Positions 14,136-22,114 of a DNA stretch of 25,598 bases are shown one piece after another; the stretch's first letter is position 1; every line of letters starts with the position of its first letter. Location of the stretch: positions 1 through 25,598 of the forward strand of contig CABSMV010000012.1 of assembly GCA_902478935.1 (NCBI GenBank). The letters are read 5' to 3'. Position numbers and translations under genes: made by a program. Source of the stretch: an uncultured Collinsella sp. (GTDB lineage: Bacteria > Actinomycetota > Coriobacteriia > Coriobacteriales > Coriobacteriaceae). The notes below the pieces were generated by a model, which was given only the letters and a program-made list of their open reading frames with translations, did not search any database and was not told the origin of the DNA.

Positions 14136-14432
14136 ATGGGAAGCAAAAAGCGAGCCGCCTGGTCAAAGGCCAAAAGCGAGTTTTTGGGCGCTGCCACGGG
14201 CGGCGATATGAGCGACCTGTTTGCGCGCGAGGACGAGCGCCGCGACGCCCTGGACGCCGAGCGCGATGAAGTCTGGCGCTACAAGTCGTGCGAGCGCAAA
14301 AACCGTTACGACACGCGCGCCGAGGCCGAGGCAGTTATGGCCGACTGCGAAAACCGCGGGCGGCGTGGTTTGGCCTGCTACAAATGCGAATACTGCGGTG
14401 GCTGGCACCTGACGTCGCACCCTTGGAAATAG
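14136..14432 (+). CDS. Small protein with C-terminal CCHH zinc-finger-like motif
   Basis: 98 residues from ATG 14136 (AAGGG ten bases upstream; an in-frame TTG at 14115 is the alternative). The N-terminal half is charged and Ala/Glu/Arg-rich. The C-terminal half reads C52-ERKNRYDTRAEAEAVMADC, then YKCEYCGGWHLTSHP with C84, C87, H91 and H95 spaced like a compact CCHH zinc site. Proteins with the same (Y)xC-xx-CGxWHL(T) ending and an upstream alpha-helical 'KxxYxTxxEAxxA' stretch occur as small hypotheticals in Actinobacteria and phages; no function is established that I know of. It stands alone, convergent with rsmJ. Confidence 0.75.
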   Translation: MGSKKRAAWSKAKSEFLGAATGGDMSDLFAREDERRDALDAERDEVWRYKSCERKNRYDTRAEAEAVMADCENRGRRGLACYKCEYCGGWHLTSHPWK

Positions 14433-14480
14433 ACCCCGCATCGGCACGGCACTGACGGAGCGCCGGCCATCGCACGAAAG

Positions 14481-15185
14481 CTACGGGCGCGGCGGCACCA
14501 AAACATCGTAACGAACGGCCTTGCCCGCAAGTTGATAGCTCGGCTTAACGCCGGCAAGCAGTGGCCCCTTCACCGGTCGCTTGATAACGACCTTGCGCGG
14601 GTGCACCGCAAGCGCTGCTTCGACCAGCGCCTCCTCATCGGCACACGGCTGTTCCAGATGATGTAAAAGTTGGAACTTCTTTTTCACCGCCGCGCTCTTG
14701 GTGCGCTCGGGAAACATGGGGTCCAGATACACCACATCGGGAGCCGCGAGCTCGCCCTGCTCGATTAGCTCAGTTATATGGTGAAGGCCGGCAATGCTGT
14801 CCTCGCCCGCATGTAAGCGCATGCGCGACACGGCAGCCGCAAGCGCCGGATCATCTGCCGCGCGATCCAAAGCATCCTTGAGGAGCGCCGCGATCACGCA
14901 ATCCTGCTCATACAGATCGACGGTAAAGTCCGCGGCCGCCAGCAGTAGCGAATCCTCGCCAAAGCCCGCCGTGGCATCAATCGCCCATGGGCTCTCGATG
15001 CCTTTTGCGCGCGCAGCCTTTACCAGCAGCTCTTGCTGCAGACGGCCCTGTTTGAGTCGTGGAAGCATGCGGCCAAAATCGGCACGCAGTTCCATCGTGC
15101 CGTCGGTGAGCGTGAGGCCCTCGGACTTCCCGATTAGCTCAAGCCCCGCGGACCGAGCGACAGAAAAGGGATCGACGACGCCCAT
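14481..15185 (-). CDS. rsmJ: 16S rRNA (guanine1516-N2)-methyltransferase RsmJ
   Basis: The 234-residue class I SAM methyltransferase matches RsmJ: ADFGRMLPRLKQGRLQQELLVKAARAKG before motif I, then IDATAGFGEDSLLLAA (SAM loop, about 68-83), YEQD (motif II), and VVYLDPMFPERTKSAAVKKKFQLL, the hallmark DP-M-(Y/F)-P catalytic segment with the following KKKF, and VVIKRPVKGPLLAG near the end. It modifies G1516 of 16S rRNA in the small subunit. The start is ATG 15185 with AAGGAG five bases upstream. The short 48-base stretch to the zinc-finger gene holds no visible terminator. Confidence 0.9.
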   Translation of the reverse strand: MGVVDPFSVARSAGLELIGKSEGLTLTDGTMELRADFGRMLPRLKQGRLQQELLVKAARAKGIESPWAIDATAGFGEDSLLLAAADFTVDLYEQDCVIAALLKDALDRAADDPALAAAVSRMRLHAGEDSIAGLHHITELIEQGELAAPDVVYLDPMFPERTKSAAVKKKFQLLHHLEQPCADEEALVEAALAVHPRKVVIKRPVKGPLLAGVKPSYQLAGKAVRYDVLVPPRP

Positions 15186-15248
15186 GGGTACTCCTTAACA
15201 AGCAAAACGAATACGTGAGCGCCGTTTATGCCAGCACCCAACCGTCCG

Positions 15249-15392
15249 TTATTGTCCCACATGCGACATGGCCCACAGCATCCCGATGCAAAGCACCGCC
15301 ATCAATCCCGTGCACACGGCAGCGATCACAGAATCGCCCATGCGCCTTCCCAACGACCGCGGCTCACGCACTTGCCCTGCTCCGTACATCAT
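15249..15392 (-). CDS. 47-residue single-pass membrane protein
   Basis: This frame is too short for a standard ORF list but well supported. AAGGAGG stands four bases before ATG 15392, the best ribosome binding site in this area. The reading is MMYGAGQVREPRSLGRRMGD followed by one hydrophobic helix (about residues 21-42, SVIAAVCTGLMAVLCIGMLW) and a short tail ending in GQ before TAA. The positively charged N-terminal part (four Arg before the helix) predicts an N-in topology. Directly downstream on the same strand is rsmJ (63 bases), so they may share a transcript. The function is unknown; small membrane proteins often modulate larger partners. Confidence 0.7.
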   Translation of the reverse strand: MMYGAGQVREPRSLGRRMGDSVIAAVCTGLMAVLCIGMLWAMSHVGQ

Positions 15393-15626
15393 GGGTCCTC
15401 CTTGAGACCAGCTCCTTGTTACGGCCTCATCATCTCAGCGCCGCACATGAGCTGCCATCGATTTGGCTTACGCCTAGCTTTCCCTTTTGAAAGGTTGGGG
15501 CTGCCTGCGCAGGCTCAAAGCGCTTTCAGGCGCATGCATCGCCGCGTTGAACTACAATGTGCTTCACCATATGTACAGCACATGGGCTACGCCAGACCGG
15601 CCGTACCCGTATCGAAAGGACCAGCC

Positions 15627-16031
15627 ATGAGCAACGCCTGCAAATTACTCAAAATCTTATCGTTCTTCTTCTTTGTCGTCGGCATTCTGAGCGCAGGCAT
15701 GGGTGCCACAGCGCTCTTTGCGGGCAGCGCGGCAGGCGATATCACAAGTGCCATAATCGTCTCTTGCGTCGTCGTCATCGTATTGGGCATCGTCGAAATT
15801 GTGACCGCCGTCTTTGGCATCCGCGCGGCAAATAATCCCGCCAAGGCTGGCGTTGTTTGGATTTGGTCCATCGTCTGCCTAGCGTGCTCGGCCATCAGCC
15901 TGCTTCTCTCCCTGCCCCTCTTGGGTGGGACCGGCTCAAGCATCCCCGATTTTACCGGCCTGATTGTCAGCATTATCTACTTTGTACTCGCCAGCCGCGT
16001 AAAAAAAGAGGGCATGGACCGTTTGAGCTAA
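15627..16031 (+). CDS. Small four-helix integral membrane protein, unknown function
   Basis: 134 residues from ATG 15627 (AAAGGA upstream). Four hydrophobic helices at about 9-31, 39-63, 73-99 and 107-123, followed by a short basic tail (SRVKKEGMDRLS) that points to a cytoplasmic C-terminus. The pattern resembles small four-TM families annotated as hypothetical in Actinobacteria; I do not recognise a named family. The upstream 15393-15626 stretch holds a TACAAT -10 candidate at 15553-15558 and a GCCTGCGCAGGC palindrome (15503-15514), nothing more. The gene is followed by a strong terminator and converges on rlmA. Confidence 0.75.
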   Translation: MSNACKLLKILSFFFFVVGILSAGMGATALFAGSAAGDITSAIIVSCVVVIVLGIVEIVTAVFGIRAANNPAKAGVVWIWSIVCLACSAISLLLSLPLLGGTGSSIPDFTGLIVSIIYFVLASRVKKEGMDRLS

Positions 16032-16079
16032 GTTACATCCGTGTCAATCGCTCAGCGACTCTGGTATATATGCCAATAA

Positions 16080-16114
16080 AAAGGGCCGATCGCGTAGCAC
16101 GCGGTCGGCCCTTT
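16080..16114 (+). terminator. Intrinsic terminator after the four-TM gene
   Basis: AAAGGGCCGATCGCG (16080-16094), loop TAGCA and CGCGGTCGGCCCTTT (16100-16114) form a 15-bp stem with one G-T wobble, flanked by A-rich and T-rich sequence. It lies 49 bases past the stop codon and can work in both directions. Confidence 0.8.
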
Positions 16115-16130
16115 ACGTTTGTCCAGATAA

Positions 16131-16167
16131 AACCTGCCAAAACAAACCTGTCCCTTTTTGGCAGGTT
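16131..16167. terminator. REP-like hairpin, terminator for rlmA
   Basis: AACCTGCCAAAA (16131-16142) pairs with TTTTGGCAGGTT (16156-16167) around a 12-base loop that contains CTGTCCC, the same loop core as the hairpins at 6302 and 7558. On the minus strand the stem is followed by TTTTATC, fitting an end signal right after the rlmA stop (16169). Confidence 0.6.
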
Positions 16168-16168
16168 G

Positions 16169-16984
16169 TTAGCTGTGGCGGTACTCGGCGATGATGAAGT
16201 CGATGTCGGTTTGAAGGGTATCCAAATTTGCCAGGCGCTCTTTGTCGGCAGGGCGTGTGCGATAGTAGTACGGCGTCATCTGGAACACCGCCTCGATATC
16301 GGCCTGGGTCTGAAGCGTAATATTCGCAGATACCCGCTGCGTTCCGACTAACTCGAGCTCGGTGGTCTTCGGCAGCTTCTCATCGTTAAGGTACGGCGTG
16401 TCGTAGAGCACCTCCTTGAGCCCAAACAGATGACGGGCACCCGGCACCACGGTGTAGAGCGAACCCTCCGGCGCCAGCACGCGGGCAAACTCGCGCTCGT
16501 TAAAGGGAGCGAAGAGCTCGGTCACCATATCGAAGGCGCCATCGGCCACAGGGATGTCCTTCATGTTGGCCACGAAGTAGGTCGCATCGCCGCGCTTGGC
16601 CGCCAAGCGCACCATCTCTTTGCCCAGGTCGAAACCGTAAGCATCCACGCCCGGCACCGCGCCCATGGCGCTGGTGTAGTAGCCCTCGCCACAGCAAATA
16701 TCGAGCAGCGTCATGGGGCCGTTCGCAGACGTGGCGCGCCCAGACACCTGCTTGCGCACCAGCTCGACCATCGCATCGCGCAACGGCGCGTAGTATCCAC
16801 GGTTCAAAAAGTCACGACGGCTGCGCGCCTGCGACTTGGGATCGCCCATGGAGTCGCCGCTCTTGGACGAGCGCAGTAGATATAGATAACCCTCGCGCGC
16901 ACGGTCAAACCGGTGTCCGCTCGCGCATGCAGCACCGCGCTCATTGTCCACCAACGGCTCATGGCAAACGGGACACAACAACAT
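16169..16984 (-). CDS. rlmA: 23S rRNA (guanine-N1)-methyltransferase, RlmA family
   Basis: The 271-residue protein opens with the RlmA zinc finger: C4-x2-C7, C20 and H24 (LLCPVCHEPL...AACASGHRFDRAREGYLYLL), the domain that grips the 23S rRNA hairpin. SDSMGDPKSQARSRRDFLNRGYYAPL is the conserved linker. A class I SAM domain follows, with LLDICCGEGYYTSAM (motif I) and VTELFAPFNEREFARVL. Family members methylate N1 of G745 (RlmA-I) or G748 (RlmA-II/TlrB, tylosin tolerance); sequence alone does not settle which. The start ATG at 16984 has AAGGAG five bases upstream. It is monocistronic and convergent with the four-TM gene. Confidence 0.9.
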   Translation of the reverse strand: MLLCPVCHEPLVDNERGAACASGHRFDRAREGYLYLLRSSKSGDSMGDPKSQARSRRDFLNRGYYAPLRDAMVELVRKQVSGRATSANGPMTLLDICCGEGYYTSAMGAVPGVDAYGFDLGKEMVRLAAKRGDATYFVANMKDIPVADGAFDMVTELFAPFNEREFARVLAPEGSLYTVVPGARHLFGLKEVLYDTPYLNDEKLPKTTELELVGTQRVSANITLQTQADIEAVFQMTPYYYRTRPADKERLANLDTLQTDIDFIIAEYRHS

Positions 16985-17041
16985 GGCAACTCCTTAGCGC
17001 GAACAACACAACGCCCACCATTGTCGCACGCCTTTCCCACC

Positions 17042-17097
17042 TAGTCATTGGGGACGTTCTTGAATGACTAGTCGTTTAAGGACGTCCCCAATGACTA
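17042..17097. repeat. 20-bp inverted repeat, REP-like, upstream of the MATE gene
   Basis: TAGTCATTGGGGACGTTCTT (17042-17061) is complementary, with one wobble, to the segment 17078-17097. The loop contains the palindrome GACTAGTC (17066-17073), so AATGACTA occurs three times counting orientation. Downstream (17101-17160) lie further fragments of the same type: GTGTCCCC, the palindrome CTGCCGGCAG (17113-17122) and AAGGAACGTCCC. The composite looks like nested or degraded REP units. No gene is present in 16985-17216. Confidence 0.7.
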
Positions 17098-17216
17098 CAA
17101 GGAGTGTCCCCAGCTGCCGGCAGAAAAGGAACGTCCCTAAGTGCCGACTGGTTGCATTAGGAGTATCATCATCTGCGCAAATAAGCACGAAAGAGCATGT
17201 TAGAGATTGAGAGCGT

Positions 17217-18599
17217 ATGGCTGACACCGTATCTAAGCACATTGACATGACCACCGGCTCGCTGTGGCGCAATATTCCCCTGTTCGCCTTCCCCGTGGCC
17301 GCCACGAGCATCTTGGAGCAGCTGTCGAACCTCATCGCCACGGTCATTATCGGTAACTTCTCGGGCGACCAGGGAACCCTCGCCATGGCGGCGGTCGGCT
17401 CCAATGTTCCGCTTACCAGTCTTATGCTCAACCTGTTTATTGGCATGTCGCTTGGCTCCAACGTGGTCATCGCCAACGCTATCGGCCGCAACGATCAGAA
17501 CATGGTCAAACGCGCCGTCCATACCTCGATTTTAATGGCACTCGTGGGCTTTGTCGTCATCGCTCTGGGCGAGATCTTTGCCGAGCCCATGCTCGCCGCG
17601 CTCAACGTTCCCGCCGAGACCATGCCGCTCGCCTCACTCTATCTACGCGTCTTTTTGCTGAGCATGCCCTCGATTTTGCTCTACAACTTTGAGGCCGCGA
17701 TCTTCCGCTCCGTCGGCATCACCCGCATGCCGCTGCAGGCGCTTGCCGTGTCCACCGTCCTCAACATTGGCCTGGACCTCATCTTTGTCCCCGTACTTCA
17801 CTGGGGCGTCGCGGGCGTCGCCATCGCCACCGCCATCGCCTACACCGTCAGCGCCGCTACGCTCTTTATCCGCCTGCTCAAGACCGACTCTGTCGTCCGC
17901 GTCACCCCGCGTGACTTGGCTATCGACCCCGTCGCCCTCAAGCGCATCGTCAAGATCGGCCTGCCCGCCGGCATCCAAAGCGCCGTCTTTGCCGTCGCCA
18001 ACATCATCATCCAGTCCGCCATCAACAGCCTGGGCACCGAGGTCATGGCGGCATCGAGCGCCGCCATGAGCCTGGAGTACGTGTGCTACAATCTGCTCAA
18101 CAGCTTTAGCCAGGCTTGCACCACCTTTGTGGGACAAAATCACGGTGCCCGCCAGATCGACCGCTGCACCAAAACGCTCAAGGTCTGCCTGGTCGAAGGC
18201 GGTATCGTCGCGCTCACCACAATTATCGTTATTGTCGGCCTGGGGCGCGAGATCTTGTCGCTCTTTAACAGCGATCCCAACATCGTCTCGATCGGCTATA
18301 TCCGCGTGTGCTCGATCTTCCCGGCGTACGCCTTTAGCATGTTCTACGAAAACATGTCGGGCTACCTGCGTGGCTTTGGTATCTCGCTCACGCCCGCCCT
18401 CATCACCATGATCTGCGTCTGCGGCATCCGCTTCTATTGGGTGTTCTGCGTGTTCCCGCACTTCCGCACCTTTGCGAACATCATGATGGTCTACCCCATC
18501 AGCCTGGGCACCACGGCGTTCTTTATGGTCGTGGCGGTGCTACTTTGCCACCCGGCACGCACCTATCGCGCCACCCAAGCCAAAGCGACAGCCCGCTAA
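17217..18599 (+). CDS. MATE family efflux transporter
   Basis: The 460-residue inner-membrane protein has about 12 hydrophobic helices and the MATE signature elements: LWRNIPLFAFPVAATSILEQLSNLIATVIIGNF in helix 1-2, and in the second half NSFSQACTTFVGQNHGARQIDRCTKTLK, which mirrors NLFIGMSLGSNVVIANAIGRNDQNMVKRAVHTS of the first half (internal duplication). It should export cationic compounds or metabolites using an H+ or Na+ gradient; the substrate is unknown. The start ATG at 17217 is preceded only by a weak GAGAG site. A REP-like cluster lies upstream. No terminator is visible before the convergent LysR gene 27 bases on. Confidence 0.9.
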   Translation: MADTVSKHIDMTTGSLWRNIPLFAFPVAATSILEQLSNLIATVIIGNFSGDQGTLAMAAVGSNVPLTSLMLNLFIGMSLGSNVVIANAIGRNDQNMVKRAVHTSILMALVGFVVIALGEIFAEPMLAALNVPAETMPLASLYLRVFLLSMPSILLYNFEAAIFRSVGITRMPLQALAVSTVLNIGLDLIFVPVLHWGVAGVAIATAIAYTVSAATLFIRLLKTDSVVRVTPRDLAIDPVALKRIVKIGLPAGIQSAVFAVANIIIQSAINSLGTEVMAASSAAMSLEYVCYNLLNSFSQACTTFVGQNHGARQIDRCTKTLKVCLVEGGIVALTTIIVIVGLGREILSLFNSDPNIVSIGYIRVCSIFPAYAFSMFYENMSGYLRGFGISLTPALITMICVCGIRFYWVFCVFPHFRTFANIMMVYPISLGTTAFFMVVAVLLCHPARTYRATQAKATAR

Positions 18600-18626
18600 A
18601 CACCGCACTCAACGCCACGCCAGTCA

Positions 18627-19493
18627 TTAATTGACAATATGCGAGCTCATATAGTCGATAAAGTGCCTCGTGGCGATGGGCATGGTGTCCCAACTGCGCC
18701 AAGCTGCCACTACGTCGCGCGAGGGGGCGTGCACGATGGGACGTACGCGAATATCGGCCCGCATGCCCTCCACAGTACGACGGTAGAGCATGCTCACGCC
18801 TAGGCCCTCCTCCACCATCGCCATGATGGTGTAGTCGTCAGTGACCTCGCTCGTCACGTGCGGCGACAGCCCATGCGCCGCAAACGCATCGAGCACTAGG
18901 CTCTGTTCGCCCTCATCCAGCAGCACAAACGGCTCGGACGCCAGGTCGGCGAGTGTCACCTTTTCCTTTGCCGTCAGCGGATGCGCGACAGGCAACAGCG
19001 CCACCAGCTCGTCGTGATAGACCACGCGCTTCTCGAGCCCAGCGGTAAATCCGCGTGCCGTAAAGCAAAAATCAACCACGCCATCGTGCACCCACTGGGC
19101 GTTGCGCGTGTAATCGCCCTGCTTGAGGGTAAAGCGTACGCCCGGGTGCAGGGCTCCAAAATCGCGGATCACGCGCGGCAATACGGTTCGACTCACGTTG
19201 GTAAACGTCGCGATGCGAATATCAGTCGACGAAAGTCCCAGCAGCTCCTGGCGCTTGCCCTCGAGCTCGGCCTCGGCAGTCACAATCTGGCGCAGGTACG
19301 GCAGATACTGTTTACCGTCGCGCGTAAGCGAGACGCCCTGCTTTCCGCGCTCGATAAGCGTGGTGCCCAGCTCGCGCTCGAGTGCCTTGACGGCCTGGCT
19401 CACCGCGCTTTGCGTATAGCCCAGCTCGTCCGCCGCGCCTTTAAGGCTGCCGCAGTCGACCACCATACAAACAATCTGATACCGCGATGCCAT
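18627..19493 (-). CDS. LysR family transcriptional regulator
   Basis: 288 residues: N-terminal winged helix-turn-helix (about 1-60, YQIVCMVVDCGSLKGAADELGYTQSAVSQAVKALERELGTTLIER), a linker helix, and a LysR effector-binding domain of two periplasmic-binding-like lobes (DIRIATFTNVSRTVLPRVIRDFGALHPGVRFTLKQGD...). GGAGG lies four bases before ATG 19493. It is divergent from the EamA permease at 19652 with 158 bases between them, the classic arrangement for a LysR protein controlling its neighbour. The effector is unknown. Confidence 0.92.
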   Translation of the reverse strand: MASRYQIVCMVVDCGSLKGAADELGYTQSAVSQAVKALERELGTTLIERGKQGVSLTRDGKQYLPYLRQIVTAEAELEGKRQELLGLSSTDIRIATFTNVSRTVLPRVIRDFGALHPGVRFTLKQGDYTRNAQWVHDGVVDFCFTARGFTAGLEKRVVYHDELVALLPVAHPLTAKEKVTLADLASEPFVLLDEGEQSLVLDAFAAHGLSPHVTSEVTDDYTIMAMVEEGLGVSMLYRRTVEGMRADIRVRPIVHAPSRDVVAAWRSWDTMPIATRHFIDYMSSHIVN

Positions 19494-19651
19494 CGTGCCT
19501 CCACGTCAATGTAGCCGTAAAACGTTTTGTCAGGGCTTTTCGCACCCACTTTAGCATTTCTTAATCATACTGAAGATACATTCGCTTTACTACATCCACA
19601 TCTGGGAGCAGAATCCTTTTTGCGAAACCGTTCTGTAACAAAAGGAGTCCC

Positions 19652-20560
19652 ATGGATCGCAAAAAAGCAATCGCGCTCTCATTTTCCGTTCCCGTCGCAT
19701 GGGGCTTTTCGTATCCCCTCATGAAGATCGGCATGGACAGTATGAACGCCACGAGCATCGTCGCCCTACGCTGCATCATCGCCTTTGTGGCTTGCCTGCT
19801 GCTCTTCCACAAGCGCGCTTTCCGCATCAACCGCGACCTTATGGTCCGTGCCGCCATCATCGGCGCCATTATGGCAACCGAGCTCACCTGCATGTGCTTG
19901 GGCTCTAGCCTCACCTCCGCCTCCACCGCCGGCTTTTTGCAGAGCCTGACGGTCGTGATCGTGCCGTTTGCCAACGCCGCCCTGCTGCGTCGCGCCCCCG
20001 AGCGCAAAGTGCTCGTCGGCACCGCCATCGTCACCTGCGGTATGTTGTTGCTCTCGGGCGCCGACTTTACCAGCCTGGATCCCGGCGCAATCATCATGCT
20101 GCTCTCCGCTTTTGTCTATGCCAGCCACATTATCGTGGCGAAGCGCTTTGTCGAAGATGTCGATCCGCTTGCTCTGGGCGTTTGGCAGCTGGGCTTCGGC
20201 GGCTTGTTCTCGGGCATCGCCGCATTCACCTTTGGCGGTTTCACGCTTCCCAGTACGCCCAGCGAGATCGTGGTCGTCGTTGCCCTCGCGCTCATCTGCT
20301 CTGCCTACGGCTTTATCACCCAGACGCTCGTGCAGCCCCACGTGCCCGCCGAGACCACTGGCTTCGCCTTCTCGCTCGAGCCGGTCTGCTCCGCCGTCTT
20401 TTCGTTCTTCTTGGTTGGCGAGGTCCTGAGCCCCATCGCCTTCTTTGGCGCCGCCCTCATCCTCACCGGCGTCATGGTGGCAACCGTCGAGCTTCCGCGA
20501 CTTCATGCGCATGCTCACGACCATACCCGCATGGCAGGAGCGCCCGAGCGAGCCTCGTAA
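19652..20560 (+). CDS. DMT superfamily (EamA) transporter
   Basis: The 302-residue membrane protein has ten predicted helices arranged as two EamA repeats (about 5-140 and 147-285). The first repeat holds VAWGFSYPLMKIGMDSMNATSIVALRCIIAF, the second SAFVYASHIIVAKRFVEDVDPLALGVWQLGF and SLEPVCSAVFSFFLVGEVLSPIAFFGAALILTGV. Members export amino acids and other small metabolites. The C-terminus carries a short His-rich tail (HAHAHDH), which could bind metal but may be fortuitous. The start ATG at 19652 has AAAAGGAG five bases upstream. It is probably controlled by the divergent LysR gene. Confidence 0.9.
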   Translation: MDRKKAIALSFSVPVAWGFSYPLMKIGMDSMNATSIVALRCIIAFVACLLLFHKRAFRINRDLMVRAAIIGAIMATELTCMCLGSSLTSASTAGFLQSLTVVIVPFANAALLRRAPERKVLVGTAIVTCGMLLLSGADFTSLDPGAIIMLLSAFVYASHIIVAKRFVEDVDPLALGVWQLGFGGLFSGIAAFTFGGFTLPSTPSEIVVVVALALICSAYGFITQTLVQPHVPAETTGFAFSLEPVCSAVFSFFLVGEVLSPIAFFGAALILTGVMVATVELPRLHAHAHDHTRMAGAPERAS

Positions 20561-20648
20561 AGCGCCTCACCTTTTATAGCCGCGGCATAAAGGTCTCCGG
20601 ACGCCTTTACAATAGATGCAAACAGAGCATCTGACGCAAAGGAGCCCC

Positions 20649-21374
20649 ATGGACGCCGCGACCCGCGACCGCAACATAGCAACTTGGTTGGGCGATGCGC
20701 CGCAGCCGGTACGTGACACTACGAACCAGCTGCTCGAGCGCATCGCCCTTTTGCGTGCCGAGCAGACCATCTATCCGGCGCAAGACGACATTCTCAATGC
20801 CCTCTCCTACACGCCGGCCGACCAGGTCAAGGTTGTCATCTTAGGTCAGGACCCCTATCACGGACCCAACCAGGCCATGGGGCTGTCGTTCTCGGTCCCC
20901 GCGACGCAAACCAAGTTGCCGCCGAGCCTGCGCAACATCTATAAGGAACTCAAAACCGATCTGGGTTGCCCCATCCCCGCCACGGGAGACTTGACACCAT
21001 GGGCACGGCAGGGCATCCTGCTCCTCAACACTACGCTCACCGTGCGCGAGCATGCCGCGAACTCGCATGCCAAGCTGGGCTGGAGCAAGCTCACCGACTA
21101 CGTTATCGAACGCTGCTGCCAGCTGCCCCAGCCGGTAGTCTTTTTGGCATGGGGCCGCTTTGCCCAACAGATGGTCGAAGGTAAGCTCGTCGAAACTGGT
21201 GCGGGCAAGGCAACCGGCAAGTTCTGCCTGGCATCCACGCATCCCTCGCCGCTTTCGGCCAACCGTGCCACGGCAGAACTCCCCGCCTTTATGGGGTCGC
21301 GCCCCTTCTCGGCAGCCAATCGGCTACTCGAACAGCACGGCTCGACCCCCGTCAACTGGACCTGCCTCGGCTAA
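20649..21374 (+). CDS. ung: Uracil-DNA glycosylase, family 1
   Basis: The 241-residue DNA repair enzyme removes uracil from DNA. Family-1 motifs are intact: the water-activating loop GQDPYHGP (66-73, Asp68), GILLLNTTLTV with the uracil-binding Asn, VVFLAWGRFAQ, and the leucine-intercalation loop HPSPLSA (198-204, His198). The start chosen is ATG 20649, with AAAGGAG four bases upstream; an in-frame ATG at 20616 has no such site and lies inside a small leader hairpin (AGATGC 20614-20619 / GCATCT 20627-20632). TACAAT at about 20608-20613 is a candidate -10. Confidence 0.95.
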   Translation: MDAATRDRNIATWLGDAPQPVRDTTNQLLERIALLRAEQTIYPAQDDILNALSYTPADQVKVVILGQDPYHGPNQAMGLSFSVPATQTKLPPSLRNIYKELKTDLGCPIPATGDLTPWARQGILLLNTTLTVREHAANSHAKLGWSKLTDYVIERCCQLPQPVVFLAWGRFAQQMVEGKLVETGAGKATGKFCLASTHPSPLSANRATAELPAFMGSRPFSAANRLLEQHGSTPVNWTCLG

Positions 21375-21390
21375 AAATCGATACATCAAA

Positions 21391-21422
21391 AACGCGCCCG
21401 ACGGCTTTCCATCGGGCGCGTT
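21391..21422 (-). terminator. Terminator between ung and the SDR gene
   Basis: AACGCGCCCGACGG (21391-21404) and CCATCGGGCGCGTT (21409-21422) pair with one mismatch around CTTT. On the minus strand the stem is followed by TTTTGATG, so it terminates the SDR transcript best; it may also slow plus-strand transcription from ung. Confidence 0.8.
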
Positions 21423-21424
21423 AC

Positions 21425-22105
21425 CTATTCGGGCCAAATAAATTGCGTGCGGCCGGCCTCGCCGCCATCGATCAACAGACTCTGTCCGGTCATAAACTGG
21501 TTGGTCACGCCCACAAAGTAGATCCACTCGGCGATCTCTTGGGCGGTGGCCCAGCGTTTAAGCGGCGTAAGCTCCATAATCTGATTCCACAGGTGCTCGT
21601 CTTCCATCACGCAACGGTTGAGCGGCGTGATAACGCCGCCCGGGTCCACACTGTTGGCGATGGCCTGCGGCGCCAGGCGGTTTGCAAGGTTCTTGGTGTA
21701 GGCGATAACGCCGCCCTTGCTGGCGGCATAAGCGGGAAACTCTGATCCCGTATGCCCGCTCGCCGACCCCACATTGACCACGGATTTGATAGCCGGCGCC
21801 GGCTTGGCGGCAAGCCCCTCCCCCACAAAGGCGTAGCGCTCGGTCACGTTGATGGTGCCATACAGGTTGGCGGCGATGTCGTCGGCCGATTCCTGCGTAC
21901 CGGCAACGTTCACGATTACCTGAGGCTCAAGGTCGCCTGGAAACGAGTTAGGCTCGCGGACATCAACGATCAGATGGCGGTAGCGCTCGTGTTCGACCGC
22001 CGCCGGCAGCAGGTCAAAGCCCACGACCTCGTGGCCCTCATCCAAAAAGCGCCGCACGCATGCGGCTCCGATACCGCCCGAAGCGCCCGTGATCAAAACC
22101 CGCAT
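21425..22105 (-). CDS. Short-chain dehydrogenase/reductase
   Basis: The 226-residue classical SDR has the cofactor loop TGASGGIG (6-13), NVAG (66-69), the catalytic Ser in VNVGSASG (114/116), and the pair YAASK (Tyr126, Lys130). The acidic residue at the end of strand 2 (VVGFDLL, Asp31) favours NAD(H). PGGVITPL follows the active site. The substrate is unknown. The start ATG at 22105 has AAGGAG six bases upstream. It begins nine bases after the stop of the VUT transporter gene on the same strand, so they form an operon; this may point to a link with the transported compound, but that is inference. Confidence 0.9.
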   Translation of the reverse strand: MRVLITGASGGIGAACVRRFLDEGHEVVGFDLLPAAVEHERYRHLIVDVREPNSFPGDLEPQVIVNVAGTQESADDIAANLYGTINVTERYAFVGEGLAAKPAPAIKSVVNVGSASGHTGSEFPAYAASKGGVIAYTKNLANRLAPQAIANSVDPGGVITPLNRCVMEDEHLWNQIMELTPLKRWATAQEIAEWIYFVGVTNQFMTGQSLLIDGGEAGRTQFIWPE

Positions 22106-22114
22106 ACTTGCTCC

